Of a DNA stretch of 64,000 nucleotides, positions 24,984 through 33,146 are shown in pieces (within the stretch, counting starts at the first letter, position 1; the number at the start of each line of letters is the position of its first letter). The notes beneath the pieces were generated by a model that worked only from the letters and a program-made list of their open reading frames with translations, searched no databases and was not told the DNA's origin. Source of the stretch: Chloroflexota bacterium (GTDB lineage Bacteria > Chloroflexota > Limnocylindria > QHBO01); the NCBI GenBank assembly GCA_003243965.1, contig QHBO01000011.1:36991-100990 (forward strand), in the 5' to 3' direction. A program made the position numbers and the translations under genes.

Positions 24984-24989
24984 TACGCT
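24984..24989 (+). promoter_or_regulatory. Candidate leaderless -10 box of the DUF2277 gene
   Basis: TACGCT, 6 bases before the ATG at 24996, with no ribosome binding site. Confidence 0.4.
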
Positions 24990-24995
24990 TACCGC

Positions 24996-25223
24996 ATGTG
25001 CCGAAGCATCAAGACCCTACGCCGGGGCGACGTCACCGCCGACGACGCGGAAGTTCGGGCCGCCGCGCTGCAGTACGTCCGCAAGGTGAGCGGCTACCGG
25101 CGGCCCTCGGAGCGCAACGAGGCGGCCTTCAGCGCGGCCGTCGAGGAGGTCGCCAGCGCGTCTCGCCGGCTGCTCGAGGCGGTTGCCGCCACGCACCCCG
25201 CGCGCCAGGTGCGCGGCGGATGA
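24996..25223 (+). CDS. DUF2277 family protein
   Basis: 75 residues. It matches the compact DUF2277 family end to end: MCRSIKTLR at the start, the helix [20 protein letters not shown], and [16 protein letters not shown]. The family is widespread in Actinobacteria, Chloroflexi and Proteobacteria and has no known function. The ATGA overlap with the thiolase gene ties it to acyl-CoA metabolism here. Confidence 0.9.
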   Translation: MCRSIKTLRRGDVTADDAEVRAAALQYVRKVSGYRRPSERNEAAFSAAVEEVASASRRLLEAVAATHPARQVRGG

Positions 25224-26461
25224 CGAGGGGACGGGCTGCGGCGGACGCCGACCCGGCCCGCAGGCCGGTGATCGTCGACGGGCTGCGGACCCCGTTCGGG
25301 CGCTATGGCGGCGCGCTGCGCAACGTGCGTCCGGACGACCTGGCAGCGCACGTCATCCGGGGCATCGTGGCACGCGCCGGCGTCGATCCGGGCTCGATCG
25401 AGGACGTGATGCTGGGTGCCGCCAACCAGGCCGGTGAGGACAACCGGAACGTCGGCCGCATGGCCGTCCTGCTCGCCGGCCTGCCGATCGAGGTCGCGGG
25501 GCAGACCGTCAACCGCCTGTGCGGTAGCGGGTTGCAGGCCATCGTCGCGGCCGCGCACGCGGTCGTTGCCGGCGATGGCGACCTCTTCGTGGCCGGGGGC
25601 GTGGAGTCGATGACCCGCGCCCCGCTGGTGGTCGCCAAGCCATCCGCGGCCTTTCCGCGCGGCGAGCAGACGATGTACGACACCACGCTCGGTTGGCGCT
25701 TCACCAACCCACGGCTCGCGGACGCCTACTACCCCTACTCCATGGGCGAAACGGCGGAGAACGTGGCCGAGCGCTGCGGCGTCACGCGCGAGGAGCAGGA
25801 CGCCTTCGCCCTCGAGTCGCAGCGGCGGTGGGCCGCCGCGGATGTCGCGGGTCGCTTCAGCGACGAGCTGCTTGCGGTCGATACCCCGGGCGCGCGAGGC
25901 GAGACGCATCGCCTCGAGCGCGACGAGCATCCGCGGCCCGAGACCACCGCCGAGCAGCTCGCCGCATTGAGGCCCGCCTTCGCGCGGGACAGCGGCTCGG
26001 TCACCGCCGGGAACAGCAGCGGCATCAACGACGGCGCGGCGGCCGTGATCGTCACTTCACAGGCCCGCGCCGCCGAGCTGGGCCTGCGGCCGCTCGCCCG
26101 GCTGGTGGCATCGGCGGTCGCCGGCGTCGACCCGGCGACCATGGGCCTCGGCCCCATTCCCGCGTCCCGCAGGGCGCTCGACCGAGCAGGACTCGGAGTC
26201 CAGGACCTCGACCTCGTCGAGCTCAACGAGGCCTTCGCCTCACAGGCGCTGGCCTGCATCCGGGAGCTCAAGCTCGACCCCGAGCGGGTCAACGTCAATG
26301 GCGGCGCGATCGCGATCGGTCATCCGCTGGGAGCCTCCGGTGCGCGCTTGACGGTCACGCTCCTGCACGAGATGCGGCGCAGGGGCGCCCGATACGGCCT
26401 GGCCACGATGTGCATCGGTGTCGGACAGGGGATTGCCGCCGTTTTCGAGGCCGCCGAATAG
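25220..26461 (+). CDS. Acetyl-CoA C-acyltransferase (thiolase)
   Basis: 413 residues. The active-site Cys is in [12 protein letters not shown], the catalytic His in [16 protein letters not shown], the NEAFASQ loop is present, and the second Cys is in MCIGVGQG. It cleaves 3-oxoacyl-CoA with CoA to acetyl-CoA and the shortened acyl-CoA (or the reverse). With the upstream hydratase and dehydrogenase it completes a beta-oxidation or PaaFGHJ-like route. About 20 N-terminal residues are polar and extra. Confidence 0.95.
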   Translation: MTRGRAAADADPARRPVIVDGLRTPFGRYGGALRNVRPDDLAAHVIRGIVARAGVDPGSIEDVMLGAANQAGEDNRNVGRMAVLLAGLPIEVAGQTVNRLCGSGLQAIVAAAHAVVAGDGDLFVAGGVESMTRAPLVVAKPSAAFPRGEQTMYDTTLGWRFTNPRLADAYYPYSMGETAENVAERCGVTREEQDAFALESQRRWAAADVAGRFSDELLAVDTPGARGETHRLERDEHPRPETTAEQLAALRPAFARDSGSVTAGNSSGINDGAAAVIVTSQARAAELGLRPLARLVASAVAGVDPATMGLGPIPASRRALDRAGLGVQDLDLVELNEAFASQALACIRELKLDPERVNVNGGAIAIGHPLGASGARLTVTLLHEMRRRGARYGLATMCIGVGQGIAAVFEAAE

Positions 26462-26514
26462 CGGCCGTCAGTGCGAGCAGGACTCCCGCGACCGGAGCCG
26501 TCATCGGCGGGGGA

Positions 26515-27540
26515 TCACGTGGCGATGGCGGCGCCGCGCTGAGCGGGTGAGGGATTGAGCTCGAGCTGCGGGAGGACCCGGCTGCGGTACGCCTCGATGA
26601 ACTCGACCTGATTGCGTCCCACGTTGTGGATGTGGACCTCGTCAAAGCCCATCCCGATGTACTGCTGGAGATGGGCGGCGTGCTCGTCGAGATCGGCGCT
26701 GATCAGGACCCGATTGCGAAAGTGCTCGACGCGGACCATCTTCGCCATGTTCGCGAAGTCCTCGGGATTCTTGATGTCCTGCTTGGGGAACGGCATTCCG
26801 CCGTTCGGCCACTCCCGCAGGGCGTTCTGCTCCGCCTGCTCTTGCGAGGGGGCCCACGAGACGTGGATCTGGAGCAGCCGCGCCGCCTGAGCCGGATCCT
26901 TTCCGGCCTCGCGGCAGCCCTCGGCGAACTTGTCGAACAGTATCCCGATCTTTTCATCGGGTGCTCCGACGGTGATCATCCCGTCGGCGTGCTGCCCGGT
27001 GCGCTTGGCGTTCATCGGTCCGGCGGTCGCCACGTAGATCGGTACCGGCTCGTTCGGCCGCGTGTACAGCCTCGCCGACTCGAGCTGGAAGTGCGACCCG
27101 CGGTGCTTGACGTTCTTCCCGGAGAAGAGCTTGCCGATGACCTCGATCGCCTCGAACATCATCGCGCTGCGCACGCCGATCTCTGGCCAGTACGGCCCCA
27201 CCACGTGCTCGTTGAGCGCCTCGCCCGCGCCGAGCCCGAGCCAGAAGCGGCCCGGGTACATGGCTCCCAGCGTTGCGGCGGCGTGCGCGATCACCGCGGG
27301 GTGGTATCGGAAGCCCGGACAGGTCACCGCGCTGCCGAAGCGGAGGCTGGTCCGCTGCCCCAGCGCGCCCATGAAGCTCCAGGCGAACGCTGCGTTCCCC
27401 TGCTGCGGAGTCCAAGGATGGAAGTGCTCGCTGACCATGAAGCCGGCCTCGAACCCGGCCGCCTCGGCCTGCGCGCACCAGTCGAGCAGCTCGGTCGGAT
27501 GAAACTGCTCGAGCATCGCCGCGTAGCCGATCCTGGTCAT
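26515..27540 (-). CDS. F420-dependent oxidoreductase, LLM class, G6PDH-like
   Basis: 341 residues. A luciferase-like TIM barrel of the F420-dependent glucose-6-phosphate dehydrogenase subgroup: IGYAAMLEQFHPTELLDW, MVSEHFHPWTPQQG, FGSAVTCPGFRYHPAVIAHA, WLGLGAGEALNEHVVG and IYVATAGPMNAKRTGQ. The paired His residues (SEHFH) match the catalytic/F420 region of FGD. It implies the cell makes coenzyme F420. The true substrate may be a sugar phosphate or an alcohol. GGAGTGAGGG lies just before the ATG. It converges on the thiolase gene. Confidence 0.92.
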   Translation of the reverse strand: MTRIGYAAMLEQFHPTELLDWCAQAEAAGFEAGFMVSEHFHPWTPQQGNAAFAWSFMGALGQRTSLRFGSAVTCPGFRYHPAVIAHAAATLGAMYPGRFWLGLGAGEALNEHVVGPYWPEIGVRSAMMFEAIEVIGKLFSGKNVKHRGSHFQLESARLYTRPNEPVPIYVATAGPMNAKRTGQHADGMITVGAPDEKIGILFDKFAEGCREAGKDPAQAARLLQIHVSWAPSQEQAEQNALREWPNGGMPFPKQDIKNPEDFANMAKMVRVEHFRNRVLISADLDEHAAHLQQYIGMGFDEVHIHNVGRNQVEFIEAYRSRVLPQLELNPSPAQRGAAIAT

Positions 27541-27626
27541 GCCCTCACTCCCGGTGCTTTATGCCGCCAGCCTAGCCGCTCACCGATCGCGGCATGCAGA
27601 CACCGGACCCCGCGGCCGGGCGTGGT

Positions 27627-27657
27627 GAGGGGCCGCCGTACGTGCCGGCGGCCCCTC
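27627..27657 (-). terminator. Strong GC hairpin after the secreted-protein gene
   Basis: GAGGGGCCGCCG, a 7-base loop (27639-27645) and CGGCGGCCCCTC make a perfect 12-bp stem, 40 bases beyond the stop of the minus-strand gene at 27697. No T-run follows. Confidence 0.6.
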
Positions 27658-27696
27658 GGGTCAATCTGGGAGCTCAGTCTGGAGGTCGAGCCGGGC

Positions 27697-28419
27697 TCAG
27701 TTGTCCCCGGGCTTCTCCATTCCCTCGCGCTTCTCGACCCCGAACGTCCCGCTGGCGAGCGCCGCGTTCAGTTGCGCCAGCCGCCGGGTCTCCTGCGCCT
27801 TCGTGATCTTCCCGGCTGCCACTGCGGCGTCGAGGTCCTTGGTCGCGGCATCGATCACGGCCTTGGTGACGACTCCGTAGTCGACCGTCTGCGCCGTGGC
27901 GATTTGCTTCAGAGACGACCCGGCCTCCAGCTTCTGTCGCAACGTGGCCCGGTCGAGCTTCAGCGACGTGGCCGCCGCGCCCAGCAGATCGGCGTGCAGT
28001 CGCGCGCCAGCCCCGAAGCCATGCTTGCCGAAGCCGAAGCGGCCGTTCAGGAGGCCGCAGGCATTGCCGCTGGCGCTCGCGATGGCGGCCTTGATCTTGT
28101 CGCCGATCGCCGTGGTCAGGTCGCCGGCGGCGACAGCCGCATCAACCGCCTTGGTGGCCGCGTCCTTGGCTGCGGGAAGCAGCGCCGAGGACTGGACGCC
28201 CAGGTTGGTGGCGAATCGGTCCAGGAAGACCTGGCAGTACTTTGCCGCGTTCGCCCTCGCTGCGGGATTGGCCGCTGACCCGCCAGTGCCCCCGGAGATC
28301 GACCCGGACGAGCTCGTCGCGGGCGCGGATCCGGCGAAGGCCATGTTGATCAGCGTTCCGCCGATCAGCGCCGCGGCAATCAGCGCCGCGACGGCGCCGA
28401 ACACCTTCGTGAATTTCAT
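27697..28419 (-). CDS. Secreted Ala-rich helical repeat protein, unknown function
   Basis: 240 residues. A signal peptide (KFTKVFGAVAALIAAALIGGTLINMAF in part) is followed by a Ser/Gly linker. Two helical segments then resemble each other: one around AAKDAATKAVDAAVAAGDLTTAIGDKI, and a second with LKLDRATLRQKLEAGSSLKQIA and VIDAATKDLDAAVAAGKITKAQ. This LxxGKSLxxIAxAxG-type pattern recurs in extracytoplasmic proteins of Actinobacteria and Chloroflexi, with no assigned job. A GC hairpin ends its transcript. Confidence 0.7.
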   Translation of the reverse strand: MKFTKVFGAVAALIAAALIGGTLINMAFAGSAPATSSSGSISGGTGGSAANPAARANAAKYCQVFLDRFATNLGVQSSALLPAAKDAATKAVDAAVAAGDLTTAIGDKIKAAIASASGNACGLLNGRFGFGKHGFGAGARLHADLLGAAATSLKLDRATLRQKLEAGSSLKQIATAQTVDYGVVTKAVIDAATKDLDAAVAAGKITKAQETRRLAQLNAALASGTFGVEKREGMEKPGDN

Positions 28420-28521
28420 CGGACTGTGATACCTCGACTGTGGGTGCGGATCTGCATGCTGCGCAGGCTGGCCCTCGACCCTGAAAGGCGTATGAGAGCG
28501 GTCACCTCGGCGGCGACGAGA

Positions 28522-29094
28522 TCAGCTGGCACCCAGATCCCAGCTGCGGCGCCGGTCCATGCGCTCCCAGTCCTCTCGCACCATGGCCATCAGATGGGAG
28601 TCGTGGTGGCGGCCGCGGTGGAAGCGGTCATGGCGCAGCGTGGCCTCCAATCCGAAGCCGGCCTTCTCGTACGACCGACGGGCCCGCGGGTTGTAGTCGA
28701 AGACGCGCAGCCAGACGCGCTGCAGGCGCAGCTCTCCGAACGCGAAGTCGACGATGACGTTCATCGCGTCGGTGCCGAGTCCCTGGCCCCAGGCGCCCGG
28801 ATCGCCGATGGCGATCGACACCTCCGCGCTGCCGTTGACACGGTCGATCGATCGCAGGCCCACGCCGCCGAGCTGCGCGGTCTCGCCCAGGCGGCAGAAC
28901 ACGAACTGGTGGACGGCATCGGACTGGAGGGACTGCCAGAAGCGCTCCTGGTCGACGGAGCTGAACGGAAGCTTGAAGCCGGCGAGGTGGGCGAGCTCGC
29001 GGCCCTCCTGCGCGGCGGCGAGGTCCTCCCTCTCCACCGGCCGCAGCCAGACCAGCTCGCCGCGCAGCATCGGTTCTGAGGGTGGTGGAGGCAT
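28522..29094 (-). CDS. GNAT N-acetyltransferase (RimJ/RimL-like)
   Basis: 190 residues from the ATG at 29094. GELVWLRPVEREDL starts the fold; IAIGDPGAWGQGLGTDAMN contains the acetyl-CoA loop; VFDYNPRARRSYEKAGFGLEA is the usual C-terminal signature. It resembles ribosomal-protein and antibiotic-type acetyltransferases. A TATCAT -10 box lies 6 bases before the start, back to back with the box of the divergent aldehyde dehydrogenase gene. Confidence 0.88.
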   Translation of the reverse strand: MPPPPSEPMLRGELVWLRPVEREDLAAAQEGRELAHLAGFKLPFSSVDQERFWQSLQSDAVHQFVFCRLGETAQLGGVGLRSIDRVNGSAEVSIAIGDPGAWGQGLGTDAMNVIVDFAFGELRLQRVWLRVFDYNPRARRSYEKAGFGLEATLRHDRFHRGRHHDSHLMAMVREDWERMDRRRSWDLGAS

Positions 29095-29100
29095 GGGCGC

Positions 29101-29106
29101 ATGATA
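29101..29106 (-). promoter_or_regulatory. Candidate leaderless -10 box of the GNAT gene
   Basis: TATCAT on the minus strand, 6 bases before the ATG at 29094. Only 14 bases separate it from the oppositely directed box at 29121. Confidence 0.4.
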
Positions 29107-29120
29107 CCGACGGCCACGGC

Positions 29121-29126
29121 TACCAT
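29121..29126 (+). promoter_or_regulatory. Candidate leaderless -10 box of the aldehyde dehydrogenase gene
   Basis: TACCAT, 7 bases before the ATG at 29134, with no ribosome binding site. Confidence 0.4.
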
Positions 29127-29133
29127 TGCCGCC

Positions 29134-30615
29134 ATGACCGATGGACCGCACGCGCTGCTCATCGACGGGGAGCGCCGTCCCAGCTCGGACGGGCGGACGT
29201 TCACGACCCACAGCCCCGCCACCGGACAGCCGATCGGCGAGGTGTCGCGGGCCACGACACAGGATGTCGACGCCGCGGTGACCGCGGCACGGGCCGCGCT
29301 GGACGGTTCGTGGAGCCGCACCAGCCCGCAGAAGCGAGCCCGCATGCTGGGGCGCCTGGCGTTACTGCTGGAGGCCGATGCGGACCGGCTGGCGGAGCTG
29401 GAGACCCGCAACAGCGGCAAGCCGCGCTGGCAGGCGCTGGCGGAGATCAGGCAGGCCGTCGCCGACCTCGACTTCTATGCGGGCGCAGCGCAGCACCTCT
29501 ACGGACGCTCGTTCGTCGTCAGTCCTGCCGTGCTGTCCTACACGCTCCGCGAGCCGGTCGGCGTGTGCGCGGCGATCGTGCCCTGGAACTACCCGCTGAT
29601 GATGGCCACCTGGAAGCTTGCGCCCGCGCTGGCCGCGGGCTGCACGATCGTGCTGAAGCCTGCCTCGGCCACACCGCTCACTGCACTGGAGCTCGGCCGC
29701 CTGGCCCTGGAGGCCGGCATTCCGCCCGGAGTGGTGAACGTGCTGCCCGGTCCGGGCTCCGAGGTCGGGGAGGCGCTCGTCGCACACCCGGGGATCGACA
29801 AGGTCGCATTCACGGGGGAGACCCAGACAGGGCGCCGCATCGCGACCGTGGCGGCCGCGGGCCTGAAACGCGTCTCGCTGGAGCTCGGCGGCAAGTCGCC
29901 GAACATCGTGTTCGAGGACGCGGATATGGACGCTGCGGTGCTCGGGTCGTTGTGGGCGATCTACTACGCCGCCGGCCAGTCATGCGAGGCGCGGTCGCGG
30001 ATCCTGGTCCACGAGGCGGTGTACGAGCGGTTCGCCGAGGCGTTCGTGACCAAGGCCGCCGCCCTGCGCGTGGGGGATCCGTTGGCCGAGGACACCCAGG
30101 TCGGAGCCCTGATCAGCCGGACGCAGGCCGAGCGGGTGATGGGCTTCGTCAACGGCGCGGTCGCCGAGGGGGCGGAGTTGCTGACCGGCGGCGCCGTCGA
30201 CGGACAGATCGGAGATGGCCTGGACGCTGCCGCGTTCGTGCGCCCCACGGTGATCGGGGGAGTGCGCAACGAGATGCGGATCGCGCAGGAAGAGGTCTTT
30301 GGTCCGGTCGTGACCCTCACCCGCTTCGCCGATGAGCAGGAGGCGGTCAAGATCGCCAACGACGTGAGGTTCGGGCTGGCGGCCACGGTGTGGACCGGCG
30401 ATACAGCGCGCGGACACCGGGTCGCGGGACGCATCCGGGCCGGGACGGTGGGCATCAACCAGCCGTACGCCGCGTTCCCGGGCGTCCCCTTCGGCGGCTT
30501 CAAGGAATCCGGCTACGGGCGTGAGCTGAGCATCGACGCGCTGGATCTGTACACCGAGATCAAGGCGGTCCTGGTCGGCACCGGAGCGAAGCCACAGAAC
30601 CCGTTCGGCGCGTAG
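29134..30615 (+). CDS. Aldehyde dehydrogenase (betaine-aldehyde/aminoaldehyde type)
   Basis: 493 residues, full length. NAD-binding FTGETQTGRR, the general-base Glu in LELGGKSPNIVF, and the catalytic Cys in AAGQSCEARSR are present, as is the C-terminal PFGGFKESGYGREL. The IVPWNYPLMMATWKLAPALAAG region is typical of the BADH/aminobutyraldehyde subgroup. It oxidises an aldehyde to an acid with NAD(P)+. It could supply the step between putrescine and GABA for the gabT product at 41 kb, which is an inference only. Confidence 0.94.
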   Translation: MTDGPHALLIDGERRPSSDGRTFTTHSPATGQPIGEVSRATTQDVDAAVTAARAALDGSWSRTSPQKRARMLGRLALLLEADADRLAELETRNSGKPRWQALAEIRQAVADLDFYAGAAQHLYGRSFVVSPAVLSYTLREPVGVCAAIVPWNYPLMMATWKLAPALAAGCTIVLKPASATPLTALELGRLALEAGIPPGVVNVLPGPGSEVGEALVAHPGIDKVAFTGETQTGRRIATVAAAGLKRVSLELGGKSPNIVFEDADMDAAVLGSLWAIYYAAGQSCEARSRILVHEAVYERFAEAFVTKAAALRVGDPLAEDTQVGALISRTQAERVMGFVNGAVAEGAELLTGGAVDGQIGDGLDAAAFVRPTVIGGVRNEMRIAQEEVFGPVVTLTRFADEQEAVKIANDVRFGLAATVWTGDTARGHRVAGRIRAGTVGINQPYAAFPGVPFGGFKESGYGRELSIDALDLYTEIKAVLVGTGAKPQNPFGA

Positions 30616-30616
30616 G

Positions 30617-30654
30617 CCCACGCCGGGGCTGGGCCGGCACCTCGGCCGCGTGGG
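30617..30654 (+). terminator. Nested hairpin after the aldehyde dehydrogenase gene
   Basis: CCCACGC (30617-30623) pairs with GCGTGGG (30648-30654), and an inner GGCCG/CGGCC pair stacks within the loop. It begins just after the stop codon. Confidence 0.4.
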
Positions 30655-30703
30655 GGAGGGTCGGTTGCACCCGGCAGGTGTGCCGCGTACCGTCACCCCA
30701 CGC

Positions 30704-31615
30704 ATGACCAGCCAGCGGTACGCCCGATTCCCCGAGGGCTGGTGGGGCTACCACTGGGTGCCTCCACGACCGATGTCGGCGGTCGAGATCATGACCACCG
30801 GCAGCATCGACGCCCGCCTGATGGCGACCCTCTGGGCGGTGGTCAGCCGCCGACGGAGCGTGATGCTCTCCTCCGAGTCACCGATGGCCGGCAAGACGAC
30901 CACCCTCTCCGCCCTCGTCGACTTCCTTCCGGCCGGGACCGTGGCAGTCTTCCTGCGCGGCTGGGCGCAGGACTACGGCTGGCTCGACGAGGTCGGCCCG
31001 GAACGCGGGTACATGCTCATCAACGAGATGAGCGATCACCTGCCGATCTACGTCTGGGGCCGCAACGCACGGGCCGCGCTGGCGCTTGCCGGGCGCGGCT
31101 ACGGGTTGGGCGCCACCATGCACGCGGATTCGCTCCCCGAGGCGATCGAGTGCCTGGGAGGCGAGCTGGGGGCCAGCGACGCGGACCTGTCCGGCCTGAC
31201 CGTCTACCTGCAGTTCTCCGCCTACCGGACGCCGGCGGGCATGTACCGCCGATGCGAGGAGGTCTGGCACCTGCGCCTCGATGCGCGCGGTCGCCTCGCG
31301 CCGGTGCGGCTGGCCGCCATCGCGGGCGGCCGGTCGCCCACGATGACCGGGGCGCAGCGGCTGCCCGCCCCGCCGCTGCTGGCCAGCGACGGCGGCCGCC
31401 GTCGCCAGCCGTTCATCCACGAGCCGGAGGCGTACGCAGCGCTCGCCGGCAGCCTGGGCCTGGCGCCGGAGGAGCTGGAGGCGGAGCTTGCAGAGCGGGC
31501 CGCGTTCCTCACCGCGCTCGAGATGCGTGGCATCTGCGACCCCGCGTCGGTCGCCCATGCGCTCGCCGAGTACCCTGACCTCCCCGACCAGCCTCGCGAA
31601 GGAGCCAGCGCATGA
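30704..31615 (+). CDS. P-loop ATPase, distantly PilT/VirB11-like
   Basis: 303 residues. A Walker A-like loop SESPMAGKTTT (57-67) has Glu or Ser where the first Gly is usual. Later GYGLGATMHADSLPEAI resembles the His-box region (GxxxTxHA) of secretion and pilus ATPases of the GspE/VirB11 superfamily. The N-terminal domain of those ATPases is missing, so a pilus motor is unlikely. The C-terminus has a separate helical region after a Pro/Gly linker. The ATGA overlap with the AAA+ gene means the two are made together. The role is unknown. Confidence 0.7.
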   Translation: MTSQRYARFPEGWWGYHWVPPRPMSAVEIMTTGSIDARLMATLWAVVSRRRSVMLSSESPMAGKTTTLSALVDFLPAGTVAVFLRGWAQDYGWLDEVGPERGYMLINEMSDHLPIYVWGRNARAALALAGRGYGLGATMHADSLPEAIECLGGELGASDADLSGLTVYLQFSAYRTPAGMYRRCEEVWHLRLDARGRLAPVRLAAIAGGRSPTMTGAQRLPAPPLLASDGGRRRQPFIHEPEAYAALAGSLGLAPEELEAELAERAAFLTALEMRGICDPASVAHALAEYPDLPDQPREGASA

Positions 31616-33024
31616 ACCCCCCATCGATCACGACCCTCGGTCAGCTGCGGGGCGCGGGCTATCGGTCGCGCAGCGTCAAGGAGGAGATGCGGGCGAACCT
31701 GCTGGAGCGGATCCGCGACGGCGCGCCGCTCCTTCCGGGGATCCTCGGGTACGACGAGTCTGTGCTGCCCCAGATCGAAAACGCGATCCTGGCCGGGCAG
31801 GACCTGATCCTGCTCGGGGAGCGGGGCCAGGCAAAGAGCCGCATCGCGCGCGCGCTCGTGGGCCTGCTGGACGAGTGGATGCCCGCCGTCGCCGGGGCGG
31901 AGCTGAACGATGACCCGCTGCGCCCCATCTCTCCGTATGCGCGGGCCTTGGTGGCGGAGCGCGGCGACGACACGCCGATCGCCTGGATCCACCGCGACGA
32001 GCGCTACAGCGAGAAGCTGGCGACCCCGGACATCTCGATCGCCGACCTGATCGGCGAGGTCGACCCGGTGAAGGTGGCGGAGGGCCGCTACCTCTCCGAT
32101 GAGCTGACGATCCACTACGGGATGCTCCCGCGCACGAACAGGGGCATCTTTGCCCTCAACGAGCTTCCGGATCTCGCCGAGCGCATCCAGGTCGGCCTGT
32201 TGAACGTGATGGAAGAGCGGGACGTGCAGATCCGCGGCTATCGCATCCGCCTGGACCTCGATGTCTTCGTGGTGGCCAGCGCCAACCCGGAGGACTACAC
32301 CAGCCGCGGTAGGATCATCACACCGCTGAAGGACCGATTCGGAGCGCAGGTGCGCACGCACTACCCCGAGGACACCGCCACGGAGATCGCGATCGCCAAC
32401 GCGGAGGGCCGCGCCTTCGGCGATGATGCCTCCCGATCGGTGAACGTCTACCTGCCGCCGTTCATGAGCGAGATCGTCGCCGAGCTTTCCCAGCTTGCCC
32501 GCCGCTCCTCGGAGGTCAGCCAGCGCTCCGGCGTGAGCGTCCGGGTCACGATCGCGAACCACGAGACGCTGCTGGCCACCGCGCTCAAGCGCGCCGTGCG
32601 GCTGGGTGAAACGACGGCCGCGCCCCGCATCAGCGACCTGCCCGCGCTGGTCGCCTCGACCGCGGGCAAGATCGAGCTCGAGACCCTCGGCGACGAGACG
32701 CGCGAGGACCGGGTCATTGACAAGCTCGTGCAGCGGGCGGTGGTCAACGTCTTCAACCGCCACTTCTCGCTCTCGGAGCTCGTGCCGCTCCTCGAGCGCT
32801 TCGACACCGGCAGCGCGGCCGAGGTGGGGGAGCTGGTTCCCTCTGCCCGCCACGAGCAGCTGGTCGGCGAGATCCCCGAGCTGCAGCGCGCCATCGGCCG
32901 CCTGGAGGTCGGCGAATCGCCGGCGGGCGTGGCCAGCGCGGTGGAATTCATCCTCGAGGGCCTGCACCTGAACCGGCGGCTCAACAAGGAACGGCGCGCG
33001 GGCACGATCCGCTACGCGCGGTAG
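31612..33024 (+). CDS. MoxR/magnesium-chelatase-like AAA+ ATPase
   Basis: 470 residues. Walker A is GERGQAKS (69-76), the MoxR/RavA form. The Walker B position reads FALNELPDL with Asn183-Glu184 where most AAA+ proteins have Asp-Glu. VVASANPEDYTSRGRIITPLKDRF supplies sensor 1 and the arginine finger region. A helical lid and C-terminal domain follow. Such ATPases work with VWA-domain proteins to insert metals or remodel targets; the likely VWA partner is at 34737. No chlorophyll or cobalamin genes are near, so true Mg-chelatase activity is not supported. Confidence 0.88.
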   Translation: MNPPSITTLGQLRGAGYRSRSVKEEMRANLLERIRDGAPLLPGILGYDESVLPQIENAILAGQDLILLGERGQAKSRIARALVGLLDEWMPAVAGAELNDDPLRPISPYARALVAERGDDTPIAWIHRDERYSEKLATPDISIADLIGEVDPVKVAEGRYLSDELTIHYGMLPRTNRGIFALNELPDLAERIQVGLLNVMEERDVQIRGYRIRLDLDVFVVASANPEDYTSRGRIITPLKDRFGAQVRTHYPEDTATEIAIANAEGRAFGDDASRSVNVYLPPFMSEIVAELSQLARRSSEVSQRSGVSVRVTIANHETLLATALKRAVRLGETTAAPRISDLPALVASTAGKIELETLGDETREDRVIDKLVQRAVVNVFNRHFSLSELVPLLERFDTGSAAEVGELVPSARHEQLVGEIPELQRAIGRLEVGESPAGVASAVEFILEGLHLNRRLNKERRAGTIRYAR

Positions 33025-33029
33025 CCCCC

Positions 33030-33056
33030 CGCAGCGTTGCACGGAGAGCCGCTGCG
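33030..33056. terminator. Hairpin between convergent AAA+ and decarboxylase genes
   Basis: CGCAGCG (33030-33036) and CGCTGCG (33050-33056) pair across a 13-base loop, 6 bases after the AAA+ stop. Nothing else is seen in 33025-33146. Confidence 0.4.
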
Positions 33057-33146
33057 TTCCGCCGCAGGGCCACCTGGCCGCCTCAGTAGGCGCTCAGCAC
33101 CGGCTGCCCGCCTCCGGCCGCAACGCCGCGGGTCTGCCGCCCGGGA

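Noticed and set aside
31612..33024. True magnesium chelatase subunit for chlorophyll synthesis
   Set aside because: No chlH/bchH or other tetrapyrrole genes are near, and the VWA partner is not a standard ChlD. MoxR-like chaperone is safer.
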